This document shows, piece after piece, positions 1-12,658 of a stretch of DNA of 64,000 bases. Under the pieces are notes generated by a model. That model saw only the letters and a list, made by a program, of their open reading frames with translations, did not search any database and was not told the origin of the DNA. Source of the DNA: Bacillus pumilus (GTDB taxonomy: Bacteria; Bacillota; Bacilli; Bacillales; Bacillaceae); contig NZ_CP101833.1 of assembly GCF_024498355.1 (NCBI RefSeq), forward strand, positions 38,501 to 102,500, written 5' to 3'. The stretch's first letter is position 1, and every line of letters begins with the position of its first letter. The translations under genes were made by a program, and so were the position numbers.

Positions 1-1
1 G

Positions 2-502
2 TATGCGATGATTGGGTGGGGTGCGATGTTTGCAGGAAGCAGATGGGTTGCTTTCCAGTTGTTTTTAAAGAAACACGGATTGTCTCGTAGTGATTATGTA
101 TATATTAAACAGCACTTCAAAGAAGCAGGGCAAAAGCTGGTTCGTTTGAAGAAAGCTTTATTTGCTGTGAAAAACATGCAGACGATCAAACATAATTATG
201 AAATCCTTCGGCTTGCACGACGAATCTATACGATTACAAAAAAGGAACCGAACCGATTTTATGATGCACAGCGATTTTATTTCGAAAGTTTGGATTCTGT
301 CGTTGAACTAATCGAAAAATATGCATTACTGTATAATCAGCCTAATCGCAGTCATGAGCTTGAAATGACACTGAGCCAAACTCGAGTTACACTGACAGAG
401 CTGCAAAAGCAATTGACGAATGATTTGCAGCAAGTTTTAGGAAGAGACATAGAAGCCCTTCACATTGAACTTGAAGTGGCCGATAAAATGATCAAAAAAT
501 AG
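2..502 (+). CDS. xpaC: XpaC family protein, 5'-truncated by window edge
   Basis: The reading frame is open to the left edge, so the N-terminus lies outside the window; about 166 residues remain against about 200 for B. subtilis XpaC. What is seen is a short glycine/aromatic hydrophobic stretch (GWGAMFAG) followed by a charged, helical, Lys/Glu-rich soluble region, as in the XpaC (5-bromo-4-chloroindolyl phosphate hydrolysis) family. The family name comes from an old phosphatase-like screen phenotype; no phosphatase motif is visible and the true function is not established. It lies 19 bp ahead of yaaN, the same pairing as in B. subtilis, where the TelA-like partner suggests a membrane or envelope stress role (inference). 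Confidence 0.85.
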   Translation, partial: YAMIGWGAMFAGSRWVAFQLFLKKHGLSRSDYVYIKQHFKEAGQKLVRLKKALFAVKNMQTIKHNYEILRLARRIYTITKKEPNRFYDAQRFYFESLDSVVELIEKYALLYNQPNRSHELEMTLSQTRVTLTELQKQLTNDLQQVLGRDIEALHIELEVADKMIKK

Positions 503-521
503 ATGAAAGGAGTCAGACTCG

Positions 522-1586
522 ATGAAACCAGAAGATCAAGTCACACCACCATCAGCATCTACTATAGATCTTCAGTTTCGGGTGTTTGATACCTTATCTG
601 ATAAGGAAAAACAAGAGGCTATAGAGCGGGCTGAAAAGATCCCTGACAATCCGCAAAAGCTGCTTTTCTATGGTACACGTGTGCAGGAACGATTATTGGA
701 ACAATCACAACACATGATGAAATATGTTGAGAAAAAAGATATCGATCAAATAGGAGATGTGCTTGAAGCCTTTTTGCAGCAACTACATTTAGTGGAGCCA
801 GAGGATTTACTGCCAAAGAAGCAGGGCCCTTTTTTGAGGTTGTTTCATCGGGGGAAGCGTTCTACTCAGGAGATCATTTCTCGTTTTAAACAAGCAGAAG
901 CTCAAATAGAGAGATTATCAGCAAGGCTCCGTTACGCAAGAGGCGTATTAATCTCCGACCATAAGTTATTAGAGCGTTTATTTGAAGAAAATCAATCATA
1001 TTTCCAAGAGATGACACTACAGGTTGCAGCAGTTGAAGCGAAATTGACACAGTTAGAGCAGCAGGTCCTATCAGAAGCGAAACATTCTAATGATCGGACA
1101 TTAGAGGAGCAATTGATGAGTCAGGAAGTAAATGAGGAAGAATATATGGAGAGATTGAAAGAACGGAAGTATGACTTGCTGTTAAGCCGGCAAATTGCAC
1201 TGCAATGTAATGCCCAAATTCGGATGATTCAGTATACAAATCATACCTTAGCCAATCATATCCAATCAACCGTCTCCGCATCTATTCCTCTATGGATCAA
1301 CCAAATGTCAATTGCATTAACTCATATTCAGCAGCGAGCCAATTCAGCCCTTGAGCAGCGAATCCAACAAACGTATGAAAAGGTATCAAAGCAGCAGGGA
1401 CAGCTTCTTGAAGACGCATCATTAACGCCTATAGATACGTTGAAAAAGGCTCAACGCCAATTAGCCGAAACATTACAGGAAACGTTACAGGTGAAAGAAC
1501 ATGGGAGCCAAGAGAGAGCTCAATTAAAAAGCAACATGTACGAGGCGGAGCAGAAGCTGGCGAATCATCAACCAATAAAGGAATGA
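522..1586 (+). CDS. yaaN: TelA/toxic anion resistance family protein YaaN
   Basis: 354 residues, almost entirely alpha-helical with long Gln/Glu/Lys-rich coiled-coil stretches (roughly residues 100-240 and 260-350) and no membrane segment. The segment RMIQYTNHTLANHIQ... near residue 240, followed by IPLWINQMSIALT, matches the conserved core of the TelA/KlaA family named from tellurite resistance; the biochemical activity is unknown. It is about 30 residues shorter than B. subtilis YaaN and noticeably diverged in the first 80 residues. The ATG has a good ribosome site (GAAAGGAG) about 9 bases upstream. Cotranscription with xpaC is likely from the 19-bp gap. Function in metal or envelope stress is inference from the family only. 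Confidence 0.85.
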   Translation: MKPEDQVTPPSASTIDLQFRVFDTLSDKEKQEAIERAEKIPDNPQKLLFYGTRVQERLLEQSQHMMKYVEKKDIDQIGDVLEAFLQQLHLVEPEDLLPKKQGPFLRLFHRGKRSTQEIISRFKQAEAQIERLSARLRYARGVLISDHKLLERLFEENQSYFQEMTLQVAAVEAKLTQLEQQVLSEAKHSNDRTLEEQLMSQEVNEEEYMERLKERKYDLLLSRQIALQCNAQIRMIQYTNHTLANHIQSTVSASIPLWINQMSIALTHIQQRANSALEQRIQQTYEKVSKQQGQLLEDASLTPIDTLKKAQRQLAETLQETLQVKEHGSQERAQLKSNMYEAEQKLANHQPIKE

Positions 1587-1663
1587 GAAACCATCTATCG
1601 GTTCACTTGTTTGAACGTTATAATAGAAATAAGATATCGTTTAAGTGAAAAGGGTCGATTTGT

Positions 1664-3069
1664 TTGAAAACACCTTTATATACAGCATTATCACAACATG
1701 CGGAAAAGAAGCCTTATTCTTTTCACGTTCCAGGACATCACAATGGAGATGTCTTTTTTGATGAGGCACGGTCTTACTATGCATCAATTCTTCAGCTGGA
1801 TGTGACGGAGCTTGAAGGTCTAGATGATCTCCACCACCCGACTGGTGTGATTCAAGAGGCAGAGGATTTATTGGCAAAGCTATATGGGGCAAAGCAAAGC
1901 TTTTTCCTTGTGAATGGCACAACAGTTGGAAATCTAGCGATGGTGATGGCTGCATGTCGGACTGAAGATGAGATTTTTGTTCAGCGAAATTGTCATAAGT
2001 CTGTTTTCCATGCGATTGAGCTGGCAGGAGCAACGCCTATTATGTTAGACACTGAGATCGATTCATGCTTGCACGTCCCAACCCATGTTACTGATGAAAC
2101 AGTCAAAAAAGCTATCGCGAAACACCCGAACTGCCGAGCAATCGTTTTGACGTATCCGAACTACTATGGACATGCAGCTAATTTATCAAAGCTGATTCAC
2201 ATGTGTCATGAAGCGGGCATGATTGTTTTGGTTGATGAGGCACATGGTGCGCATTTTGTATTAGGCGGCGCCTTTCCTCCATCTGCCCTTTCCTACGGAG
2301 CAGACGTGGTGGTACAATCAGCACATAAAACCCTTCCAGCGATGACGATGGGTTCTTATCTCCATCTCCAAGGGGACCGAATAGATGCGAAGCGTATGAA
2401 GACATTGTTAACGATGCTTCAAAGCAGTTCACCTTCTTATCCAATTGTGGCTACGTTAGATGTGGCGAGAGCTTATGTTGAAGAGATCAAGGGAAAAGGG
2501 AAATTGGACGGAATCATGACAGGGCTGGCAAAGCTGAAAGAACAGTTCAACAGGATGTCCAATCTCGAAGTGGTCGAGTCTGACTCGTTATCTACGGATC
2601 CATTAAAATGCGTCATTCGTTCAACAAAAGGGCTGACAGGCTATGAACTAAAAAAGGTGCTTGAATCGGTTGATGTTCACCCAGAACTTGCGGATGAACA
2701 TCAAGTCTTACTCGTTTTTGGTCTGGGACAGACGAAGGACGTCCCTTTTTCAGCCATAGAGCAGGCGCTTCAGCAAAGTGATGTATTGCATGAAAAAAAA
2801 GAGCATCTTCAAAAGGCGACGCGATTCATAGAGGTCGATCAGCAAAGACAAGACATAGAAGCCGTCCCATTCGAAAAAGCAGCAGGCCTGATCAGTGCAG
2901 AATCGGTTATTCCCTATCCGCCTGGCATTCCTTTGATGATTAAGGGAGAGCGTATTGAAGCGGATCAAATTTCGAAGTTAAGCCGTTTGCTTGGACATCA
3001 CGTTCATGTTCAAGCAAGTCAGGTGATTCACCAGAGAAAATTATATGTTTATATAGAAGAGGAGACACT

Positions 3070-3073
<4 letters not shown>
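1664..3073 (+). CDS. yaaO: Orn/Lys/Arg decarboxylase-family protein YaaO
   Basis: 469 residues of the fold-type I PLP-dependent Orn/Lys/Arg decarboxylase family. Seen: [10 protein letters not shown] near residue 20, [10 protein letters not shown] near 85, VDEAHGAH near 190 (the aspartate that contacts the PLP ring nitrogen) and [11 protein letters not shown] near 220 with the Schiff-base lysine in SAHKT. These are the catalytic landmarks of basic amino-acid decarboxylases; the real substrate of YaaO is not known, and B. subtilis makes agmatine through the separate enzyme SpeA. The start is TTG at 1664 with AAGGG upstream. Its stop overlaps the tmk start (ATGA), so the two are translationally coupled. 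Confidence 0.88.
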
Positions 3074-4117
<1,044 letters not shown>

Positions 4118-4129
4118 GGATGGGTTGCT

Positions 4130-4570
4130 GTGAAAATTAATCAAGATATGCGGCTGCTTTTAGAAAAGCGTGAACTTCAAGCGATTAAAGGAAGCCAGAC
4201 ATCTGCTTCTTTTAAAGCTTCTATGGAGACGCAAAGCGGCAAAATGCGCTTAGAACAACTGACGGTCATGCTGAGTGATATCGAGGTGTTCGGTAAAAAG
4301 CTGACAAAGTCACGAAACCTAAAGGATTTAGCCAGGTTTAAAGGACTTGTGAAGCGCTTTGTGAAAGAGACCGTCGATAATGGATTAAATATAGAGACGT
4401 CAAGGAGCTTTGACCTTTATGGCAACACGCGAACACTCGCTTTAGTCAAAGCATTAGATGAAAAGCTTATTGAATTAACAGAGGATATGATGGATCAAGA
4501 GAAACCCTCTATTGATTTGCTTGAACGTATTGGAGAAATAAAAGGTTTATTGATTAACCTTTACACATAG
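4130..4570 (+). CDS. yaaR: DUF327 family protein YaaR
   Basis: 146 residues, identical in length to B. subtilis YaaR. A small, charged, helical cytoplasmic protein of the DUF327 family with no assigned biochemical role. Seen: DMRLLLEKRELQ at the N-terminus, and a well conserved central helix around KNLKDLARFKGLVKRFVKE-like sequence near residues 65-85. The start is GTG at 4130 with GGATGGG upstream. It lies between darA and holB in a tightly packed operon (11-12 bp gaps); the constant linkage to holB is the only functional hint. Confidence 0.9.
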   Translation: MKINQDMRLLLEKRELQAIKGSQTSASFKASMETQSGKMRLEQLTVMLSDIEVFGKKLTKSRNLKDLARFKGLVKRFVKETVDNGLNIETSRSFDLYGNTRTLALVKALDEKLIELTEDMMDQEKPSIDLLERIGEIKGLLINLYT

Positions 4571-4581
4571 AGAGTGATAAC

Positions 4582-5571
4582 ATGGCAATTAGCTGGGATG
4601 ACATGAATGATTTGCAGCCGCGCGTCATGCGGCTGATTTTTAATAGTATTGATAAAGACCGACTTGCCCATGCTTACTTATTTGAAGGGAAAAAAGGGAC
4701 AGGAAAGCTAGATGCTGCCATGCTTTTGGCTAAGAGCTTTTTTTGCTTGGAAGCAGGAGTGAAACCATGTGAATCTTGTCAAAACTGCAAAAGGATTGAG
4801 TCTGGAAACCATCCAGATTTACATGTAGTGCAGCCTGACGGCCAATCGATTAAGAAAGCGCAAGTGCAGGCATTGCAGGAGGAATTTACAAAAGCAGGTG
4901 TAGAATCGCACCGGAAAATGTATATCATTCTTCATGCGGACAAAATGACGGTCAATGCCGCGAACAGTTTATTAAAGTTCCTAGAGGAGCCTAATCGGGA
5001 AACGATGGCGGTTTTAATTACTGAGCAATCGCATAAAATGCTGGATACGATTATTTCAAGATGTCAGATGCTTAGCTTTCAGCCGTTGCAGCCACAATCT
5101 TTGGAGCAGCAGCTTTTACAAGAAGGCGTATCTCAGCATCTTGCAAGGCTTTTGTCGAATTTAACTAATAATTTAGCAGAAGCACTCGAATTAAGTCGAA
5201 ATGATCAGTTTGCAGAGTCTAGATCGAAAGTGATAAAATTGTATGAAGTCTTACACCAGCGAAAAGAACATGCATTTTTTTATATACAAGATCAATGGAT
5301 GCCTTTTTTCAAAGAGAAAGACCTTCAAGAAACAGGTCTGGATATGCTTTTATTTATATATCGTGATGTATTGTCGATTCAAATAGGAAATGAAGATAAA
5401 GTCATTTATCAAGACTTATTCCAGACAATGGAGCAGCACGCGCTGCATTCCACACAGCAGATGGTGACGAACCAGATCCTTGCTGTATTAGAAGCGAAAA
5501 AGAGACTTCAATCCAACGTGAATGCCCAAGGGCTAATGGAGCAATTGGTGTTGATGTTGCAGGAGGGATAA
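4582..5571 (+). CDS. holB: DNA polymerase III delta' subunit
   Basis: 329 residues. Delta' is the stator of the clamp loader, which places the DnaN sliding clamp on primed DNA. Seen: HAYLFEGKKGTGK at residues 30-42, a degenerate Walker A typical of delta'; zinc-site cysteines C55, C63, C66 and C69 (PCESCQNC); NAANSLLKFLEEP near 131; and the SRC motif in TIISRCQ near 157, which supplies the arginine finger to the neighbouring subunit. Eleven bases after yaaR and two before the ricT start, so cotranscribed with both. Confidence 0.95.
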   Translation: MAISWDDMNDLQPRVMRLIFNSIDKDRLAHAYLFEGKKGTGKLDAAMLLAKSFFCLEAGVKPCESCQNCKRIESGNHPDLHVVQPDGQSIKKAQVQALQEEFTKAGVESHRKMYIILHADKMTVNAANSLLKFLEEPNRETMAVLITEQSHKMLDTIISRCQMLSFQPLQPQSLEQQLLQEGVSQHLARLLSNLTNNLAEALELSRNDQFAESRSKVIKLYEVLHQRKEHAFFYIQDQWMPFFKEKDLQETGLDMLLFIYRDVLSIQIGNEDKVIYQDLFQTMEQHALHSTQQMVTNQILAVLEAKKRLQSNVNAQGLMEQLVLMLQEG

Positions 5572-5573
5572 GC

Positions 5574-6769
<1,196 letters not shown>

Positions 6770-6770
6770 G

Positions 6771-6801
6771 AAAAGGCTTCCGCTGAATCGGGAGCCTTTT
6801 T
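6771..6801 (+). terminator. Terminator after yabA
   Basis: AAAAGGCTTCC pairs with GGGAGCCTTTT across a short loop and runs into T residues. It separates the tmk-yabA block from trmN6. Confidence 0.8.
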
Positions 6802-6824
6802 CACAGGAATAGAAAGGATACATC

Positions 6825-7568
6825 ATGGTTTCGTTAAGAGAAGATGAACGTTTAGATTACTTGCTCGCTGAAGATATGAAAATTATTCAAAGTAAAACCG
6901 TGTTCGCCTTTTCATTGGATGCGGTATTATTAGCAAAATTTGCGTATGTGCCGATCCAAAAGGGAGAAATCATCGATCTTTGTACGGGAAATGGCATCGT
7001 GTCATTGCTGCTTTCAACTCGATCTAAGGCCTCTATTACAGGTGTTGAAATCCAAGAACGTCTGTTTGATATGGCGAAAAGAAGTGTGGAGCATAATCAA
7101 TTAGAGCATCAGATTGAATTGATACATGGTGATTTGAATGATATGCCAGAACGCTATGGGAACCACAAAGTAGATGTGATCACATGTAATCCGCCGTATT
7201 TTAAGACACCCTCTAAGGATGAAATCAATGAAAATGAATATTTGGCAATTGCACGGCATGAAATTCATTGTACATTAGAAGACGTCATTCGTGTTTCTTC
7301 CACTTTGCTGAAGCAAGGGGGCAAACTGGCAATGGTTCACCGCCCAGGACGGTTGCTTGAGATTGTTGAAATGATGAAGAAATACCGTATTGAGCCAAAG
7401 CGAATTCGATTTGTTTATCCTAAACAGGGGAAAGAAGCCAATACAATCTTAATAGAAGGCATGAAAGATGGAAAGCCAGATTTGAAAATATTGCCGCCCC
7501 TCTTTGTTTATGGGGAAGACCAAGAGTATACAGAAGAAATCAGGACGATACTATATGGAGAAGCATAA
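6825..7568 (+). CDS. trmN6: tRNA1(Val) (adenine37-N6)-methyltransferase
   Basis: 247 residues (YabB in B. subtilis). A SAM-dependent N6-adenine methyltransferase modifying A37 of tRNA-Val. Seen: SAM motif DLCTGNG at residues 51-57, VEIQERL at 74-80 (ribose-binding acidic residue), and the catalytic NPPY motif at 122-125 that marks amino-group methylases. Specificity for tRNA is from the family. ATG 6825 follows AGAAAGGA. The 3' end overlaps yazA by 14 bp. Confidence 0.9.
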   Translation: MVSLREDERLDYLLAEDMKIIQSKTVFAFSLDAVLLAKFAYVPIQKGEIIDLCTGNGIVSLLLSTRSKASITGVEIQERLFDMAKRSVEHNQLEHQIELIHGDLNDMPERYGNHKVDVITCNPPYFKTPSKDEINENEYLAIARHEIHCTLEDVIRVSSTLLKQGGKLAMVHRPGRLLEIVEMMKKYRIEPKRIRFVYPKQGKEANTILIEGMKDGKPDLKILPPLFVYGEDQEYTEEIRTILYGEA

Positions 7569-7854
7569 TCATTACTTTTATGTATTGAAATGTGCAGATG
7601 GCAGTTTGTATGCTGGGTATACAAATGACTTACAAAAAAGGCTGACTACCCACAATAGTGGAAAGGGAGCAAAATATACAAGAGCGAGACGGCCGGTTGA
7701 GCTTTATTACCATGAATGTTTTTCAACCAAAAGAGAAGCCATGCAGCAAGAATATCGTTTCAAAACTTGGACACGTCAAAAGAAAGACATTTATATAGAA
7801 GAAATGCGAATGGAAAAGGAGGCGGCACATGAAAAAGACACAGAAGAGCTTTGA
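7555..7854 (+). CDS. yazA: GIY-YIG domain protein YazA
   Basis: 99 residues, one GIY-YIG nuclease-like domain of the UPF0213/SLX1-like group. Seen: [24 protein letters not shown] at residues 7-30, where YVL and AGYT correspond to the GIY and YIG strands; R61 and the later glutamate region fit the fold. Nuclease activity in this subgroup is unproven. The start is ATG 7555, inside the end of trmN6; it gives exactly the length of B. subtilis YazA, whereas the next upstream ATG at 7504 lies deep within trmN6. It also overlaps rsmI by 26 bp, so trmN6-yazA-rsmI are coupled. Confidence 0.88.
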   Translation: MEKHNHYFYVLKCADGSLYAGYTNDLQKRLTTHNSGKGAKYTRARRPVELYYHECFSTKREAMQQEYRFKTWTRQKKDIYIEEMRMEKEAAHEKDTEEL

Positions 7855-8710
7855 TGGTCAATCCGAAATGGGTATTCTTTATCTCGTACCAACCCCAATT
7901 GGAAACTTAGAAGATATGACGTTCCGAGCGATACAAACGTTAAAAGATGTAGACTATATTGCCGCAGAAGATACGAGACAAACGAAAAAGCTTTGTCATG
8001 TATATGAAATTGATACACCGTTAACGAGTTATCATGAGCATAACAAAGATAGCAGTGGTTACAAGTTAATCGAATGGCTAAAAGAAGGGAAAAATATCGC
8101 ACTAGTGAGCGATGCTGGTTTACCGACTATTTCTGATCCTGGAGCTGAAGTGGTTCGAGACTTTACAAGCATCGGAGGCTATGTCATTCCGCTACCTGGT
8201 GCAAACGCGGCATTAACGGCGCTCATTGCGTCAGGGATCGCGCCACAGCCATTTTTCTTTTACGGTTTTCTTGATCGTCAAAAAAAAGAAAAGAAAAAAC
8301 AGCTGGAAGCATTGAAGAAACGCCAGGAAACGATTATTTTCTATGAAGCGCCCCATCGGTTAAAAGAAACGCTGACCGTGATGAAGGCAGTGTGGGGGAA
8401 CCGGAACATAGCGATTACGCGAGAACTGACAAAAAAATTCGAAGAGTTTATTCGTGGAGATTTAGAGTACGTGCTGACATGGGCTACGGAACAACAAATT
8501 CGCGGCGAATTTTGTCTTGTGGTACAAGGAAATGACCAGGATGAAGAAGAGCTGAATGAAGAAGCCTGGTGGAAGGCCTTATCTGAAAAAGAACACGTGA
8601 TCCATTACATAGAGGAAGGATTGACGTCGAAGGAAGCCATTAAACGTACAGCAGTCGAACGTGGTGTGCCAAAGCGCACGATATACGATGCCTATCATAT
8701 TGAACAATAA
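7829..8710 (+). CDS. rsmI: 16S rRNA (cytidine1402-2'-O)-methyltransferase
   Basis: 293 residues (YabC). A tetrapyrrole-methylase-fold enzyme that adds the 2'-O-methyl of the m4Cm1402 modification in the ribosomal P site. Seen: [12 protein letters not shown] near residues 20-31, [13 protein letters not shown] near 92-104 (SAM-binding loops), [10 protein letters not shown] near 115-124 and EAPHRL near 171. The start ATG 7829 has AAAGGAGG 8 bases upstream and lies inside yazA. The operon ends in a strong bidirectional terminator shared with abrB. Confidence 0.94.
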   Translation: MKKTQKSFDGQSEMGILYLVPTPIGNLEDMTFRAIQTLKDVDYIAAEDTRQTKKLCHVYEIDTPLTSYHEHNKDSSGYKLIEWLKEGKNIALVSDAGLPTISDPGAEVVRDFTSIGGYVIPLPGANAALTALIASGIAPQPFFFYGFLDRQKKEKKKQLEALKKRQETIIFYEAPHRLKETLTVMKAVWGNRNIAITRELTKKFEEFIRGDLEYVLTWATEQQIRGEFCLVVQGNDQDEEELNEEAWWKALSEKEHVIHYIEEGLTSKEAIKRTAVERGVPKRTIYDAYHIEQ

Positions 8711-8712
8711 AG

Positions 8713-8745
8713 AAAGGTTCTTGCAAACGGTGCAAGAACCTTTTT
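8713..8745. terminator. Bidirectional terminator between rsmI and abrB
   Basis: A 13-bp perfect stem (AAAGGTTCTTGCA at 8713-8725 against 8731-8743) with T runs on both sides serves the converging rsmI and abrB transcripts. Confidence 0.9.
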
Positions 8746-8754
8746 ATATGAAAC

Positions 8755-9039
8755 TTATTTTTGTGATTGAAGTTGGTTTTGGATTTCGTTAATGATTTGC
8801 TCTGCACCTTCACGGCTAAGAACTAATTTACCATTAGCAAGTTTAAGGTTATCGTCTGATACTTCACCTGTTACTTGGCAAGTCATGTTTGGTTTATATT
8901 TTTTTAGGATAATTTTTTCATCATCAACATAAATTTCCAAAGCGTCTTTTTCAGCGATTCCTAGTGTACGACGAAGTTCGATTGGAATCACCACGCGTCC
9001 TAATTCGTCAACTTTACGTACAATACCTGTAGATTTCAT
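8755..9039 (-). CDS. abrB: Transition-state regulator AbrB
   Basis: 94 residues from the chosen start. AbrB is a DNA-binding repressor of many post-exponential genes in growing cells. The N-terminal swapped-hairpin domain is intact: MKSTGIVRKVDELGRVVIP, then RRTLGIAEKDALEIYVDDEKIIL; the C-terminal half is the multimerisation domain, with C54 (MTCQV). Near identical to B. subtilis AbrB. An upstream in-frame ATG at 9045 is only 1-3 bases from GGGAGGAG, while ATG 9039 is 7 bases away, so 9039 is preferred. It is the only convincing leftward gene in the window and has its own promoter with two Spo0A boxes just downstream of the start site. Confidence 0.97.
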   Translation of the reverse strand: MKSTGIVRKVDELGRVVIPIELRRTLGIAEKDALEIYVDDEKIILKKYKPNMTCQVTGEVSDDNLKLANGKLVLSREGAEQIINEIQNQLQSQK

Positions 9040-9085
9040 CTTCATTCTCCTCCCAAAAAGTTCTTATTCTTAATATAATATTATC

Positions 9086-9102
9086 TTCGTCATTATTCGA
9101 CA
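9086..9102 (-). promoter_or_regulatory. Tandem 0A boxes controlling abrB
   Basis: On the minus strand TGTCGAA (9096-9102) and TGACGAA (9086-9092) both match the Spo0A box TGNCGAA and are 10 bp apart, on the same DNA face. They lie about +10 to +26 from the predicted abrB start site, the position at which phosphorylated Spo0A represses abrB in B. subtilis. Confidence 0.85.
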
Positions 9103-9118
9103 AATTCCTTACATTCCT

Positions 9119-9147
9119 AGCATAACAAGGTTTCCATAAATCGTCAA
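9119..9147 (-). promoter_or_regulatory. sigma-A promoter of abrB
   Basis: Minus strand TTGACG (9142-9147), a 17-bp spacer and TATGCT (9119-9124). The layout, including the downstream 0A boxes, is that of the B. subtilis abrB promoter. Confidence 0.85.
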
Positions 9148-9296
9148 TCATTTTGTTTACTATTGTTTGTAAAATATGACTCTTAAAGTCAAAGGACCTT
9201 GAAACTATTGGTGTATAAGGATTTTGTGGACTTCGTCTATGAAAACATGATAAATGACGAGAACAGATTGACAAGACTTTTGCCCTAAATTAGCCA

Positions 9297-9338
9297 ATTA
9301 TAAATCTGGAAGTATATTTCATACGACAATATTCGACA
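9297..9338 (-). promoter_or_regulatory. Candidate Spo0A-activated promoter upstream of abrB
   Basis: On the minus strand, TATAAT (9297-9302) lies 21 bp from TTGTCG (9324-9329), and two 0A-like boxes, TGTCGTA (9322-9328) and TGTCGAA (9332-9338), start 10 bp apart and overlap the -35. The long spacer with 0A boxes at -35 is the spoIIE/spoIIG pattern. No gene is known to start here; a transcript would run toward abrB. Confidence 0.4.
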
Positions 9339-9414
9339 AAATGTCGAGCGGTTTGTCGTTTTTTCGAAAAACTCATCTTTTTCGATCATTTCAGCTTGTT
9401 CCATGTATATATGC

Positions 9415-9442
9415 TTGATCTTAAAGGCTAAGATGGTATCAT
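9415..9442 (+). promoter_or_regulatory. Probable metS promoter
   Basis: TTGATC (9415-9420), 16-bp spacer, TATCAT (9437-9442). It would give a leader of about 115 nt before metS. Confidence 0.5.
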
Positions 9443-9471
9443 AGAGAAAGCACAAGTGCAAAACATAATGA

Positions 9472-11565
<2,094 letters not shown>

Positions 11566-11571
11566 ATCAAC

Positions 11572-11612
11572 AAAGGTGTTCCACGTGTAACATTTCGTCG
11601 AACACCTTTTGT
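11572..11612 (+). terminator. Terminator after metS
   Basis: AAAGGTGTTC (11572-11581) pairs with GAACACCTTT (11600-11609), followed by TGTTTTTT. Confidence 0.8.
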
Positions 11613-11646
11613 TTTTTAGGAGAATTGTCGAAAGGAGCAATCAACG

Positions 11647-12414
11647 ATGTTATTTGATACACATGCCCATTTAAATGCGGAACAATACAATGAAGACTTA
11701 GAGCAGGTGATCGAAAGAGCGAAAAGTGAAAAGGTAGAGAAAATCGTCGTAGTCGGGTTTGACCGCTCAACCATAACGAGAGCGATGGAGTTAATTGAAG
11801 AGTATGATTTCATTTATGCAGCGATCGGCTGGCATCCTGTCGATGCCATTGATATGACAGATGAGGATTTGGCTTGGATCAAAGAATTATCTCAACATGA
11901 AAAGGTCGTTGCCATTGGAGAAATGGGTCTGGATTACTATTGGGACAAGTCGCCAAAAGATGTACAAAAAGAAGTCTTTAGACGTCAAATTGCTCTTGCG
12001 AAGGAAGTGAATCTGCCAATCATCATTCATAACCGTGACGCAACGGAAGATGTCGTGACGATCTTAAAGGAAGAGGGAGCGGCGGAAGTTGGTGGTATTA
12101 TGCACTGCTTTACAGGAAGCCTAGAAATTGCAAAAGCGTGTATGGATATGAACTTTTATATTTCATTCGGTGGACCCGTGACATTTAAAAATGCCAAAAA
12201 ACCGAAAGAAGTTGTAAAGGACATACCAAGTGATCGACTATTGATTGAAACAGACTGCCCATATTTAACACCAGCGCCATTTAGAGGGAAACGAAATGAG
12301 CCAAGCTATGTGAAATATATCGCAGAGCAAATTGCCGAATTACGAGAAATCAGCTTTGAAGAGCTTGCTGAATTGACAACAGAAAATGCGAAAAAAGTTT
12401 TCCGTATAAACTGA
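11647..12414 (+). CDS. yabD: TatD-family metal-dependent hydrolase YabD
   Basis: 255 residues, the same length as B. subtilis YabD. TIM-barrel metal-dependent hydrolase of the TatD deoxyribonuclease family. Seen: DTHAHLN at residues 4-10 (first metal-binding HxH), GEMGLDYYW near 96-104 with the bridging glutamate, NRDA near 130, MHCFTGS near 155-161, and ETDCPYLTP near 202-210 carrying the catalytic aspartate. Nuclease or D-aminoacyl-tRNA-type roles have been proposed for family members; the physiological substrate here is not known. RBS AAAGGAG precedes ATG 11647. Confidence 0.9.
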   Translation: MLFDTHAHLNAEQYNEDLEQVIERAKSEKVEKIVVVGFDRSTITRAMELIEEYDFIYAAIGWHPVDAIDMTDEDLAWIKELSQHEKVVAIGEMGLDYYWDKSPKDVQKEVFRRQIALAKEVNLPIIIHNRDATEDVVTILKEEGAAEVGGIMHCFTGSLEIAKACMDMNFYISFGGPVTFKNAKKPKEVVKDIPSDRLLIETDCPYLTPAPFRGKRNEPSYVKYIAEQIAELREISFEELAELTTENAKKVFRIN

Positions 12415-12590
12415 CAGTATATGATGTCAAACCTTGTTTAAGCCTGTCCAATTGTGAAACATAACGAAAAAGTTCTACACGTTTGCTGTTCCTCATAGGA
12501 TAAGTTGTCGATAAGTCTTTCTTCCCTTCCTTCCATAAATCTCCCATAATAGGTTTACAATCGAGCATTTTTGTACAGTGGGTGGAAGGG

Positions 12591-12619
12591 TTGACAGGTT
12601 TTGAGATACTCTATATAAT
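12591..12619 (+). promoter_or_regulatory. Consensus sigma-A promoter of yabE
   Basis: TTGACA (12591-12596), exactly 17 bp, TATAAT (12614-12619): a perfect consensus promoter about 30 bp ahead of the yabE ribosome site. Confidence 0.85.
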
Positions 12620-12658
12620 CTCTCCGAGGAGAAGGAGGCGTTTTTCATCGTACAAAAA

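Noticed and set aside
1619..1624. TATAAT ahead of yaaO as a promoter
   Set aside because: No acceptable -35 at 16-18 bp; kept out of the feature list.
9014..9274. Leftward frame of 86 codons overlapping the abrB start
   Set aside because: Runs through the abrB promoter and 0A boxes, starts at TTG without a ribosome site, and has no recognisable product.
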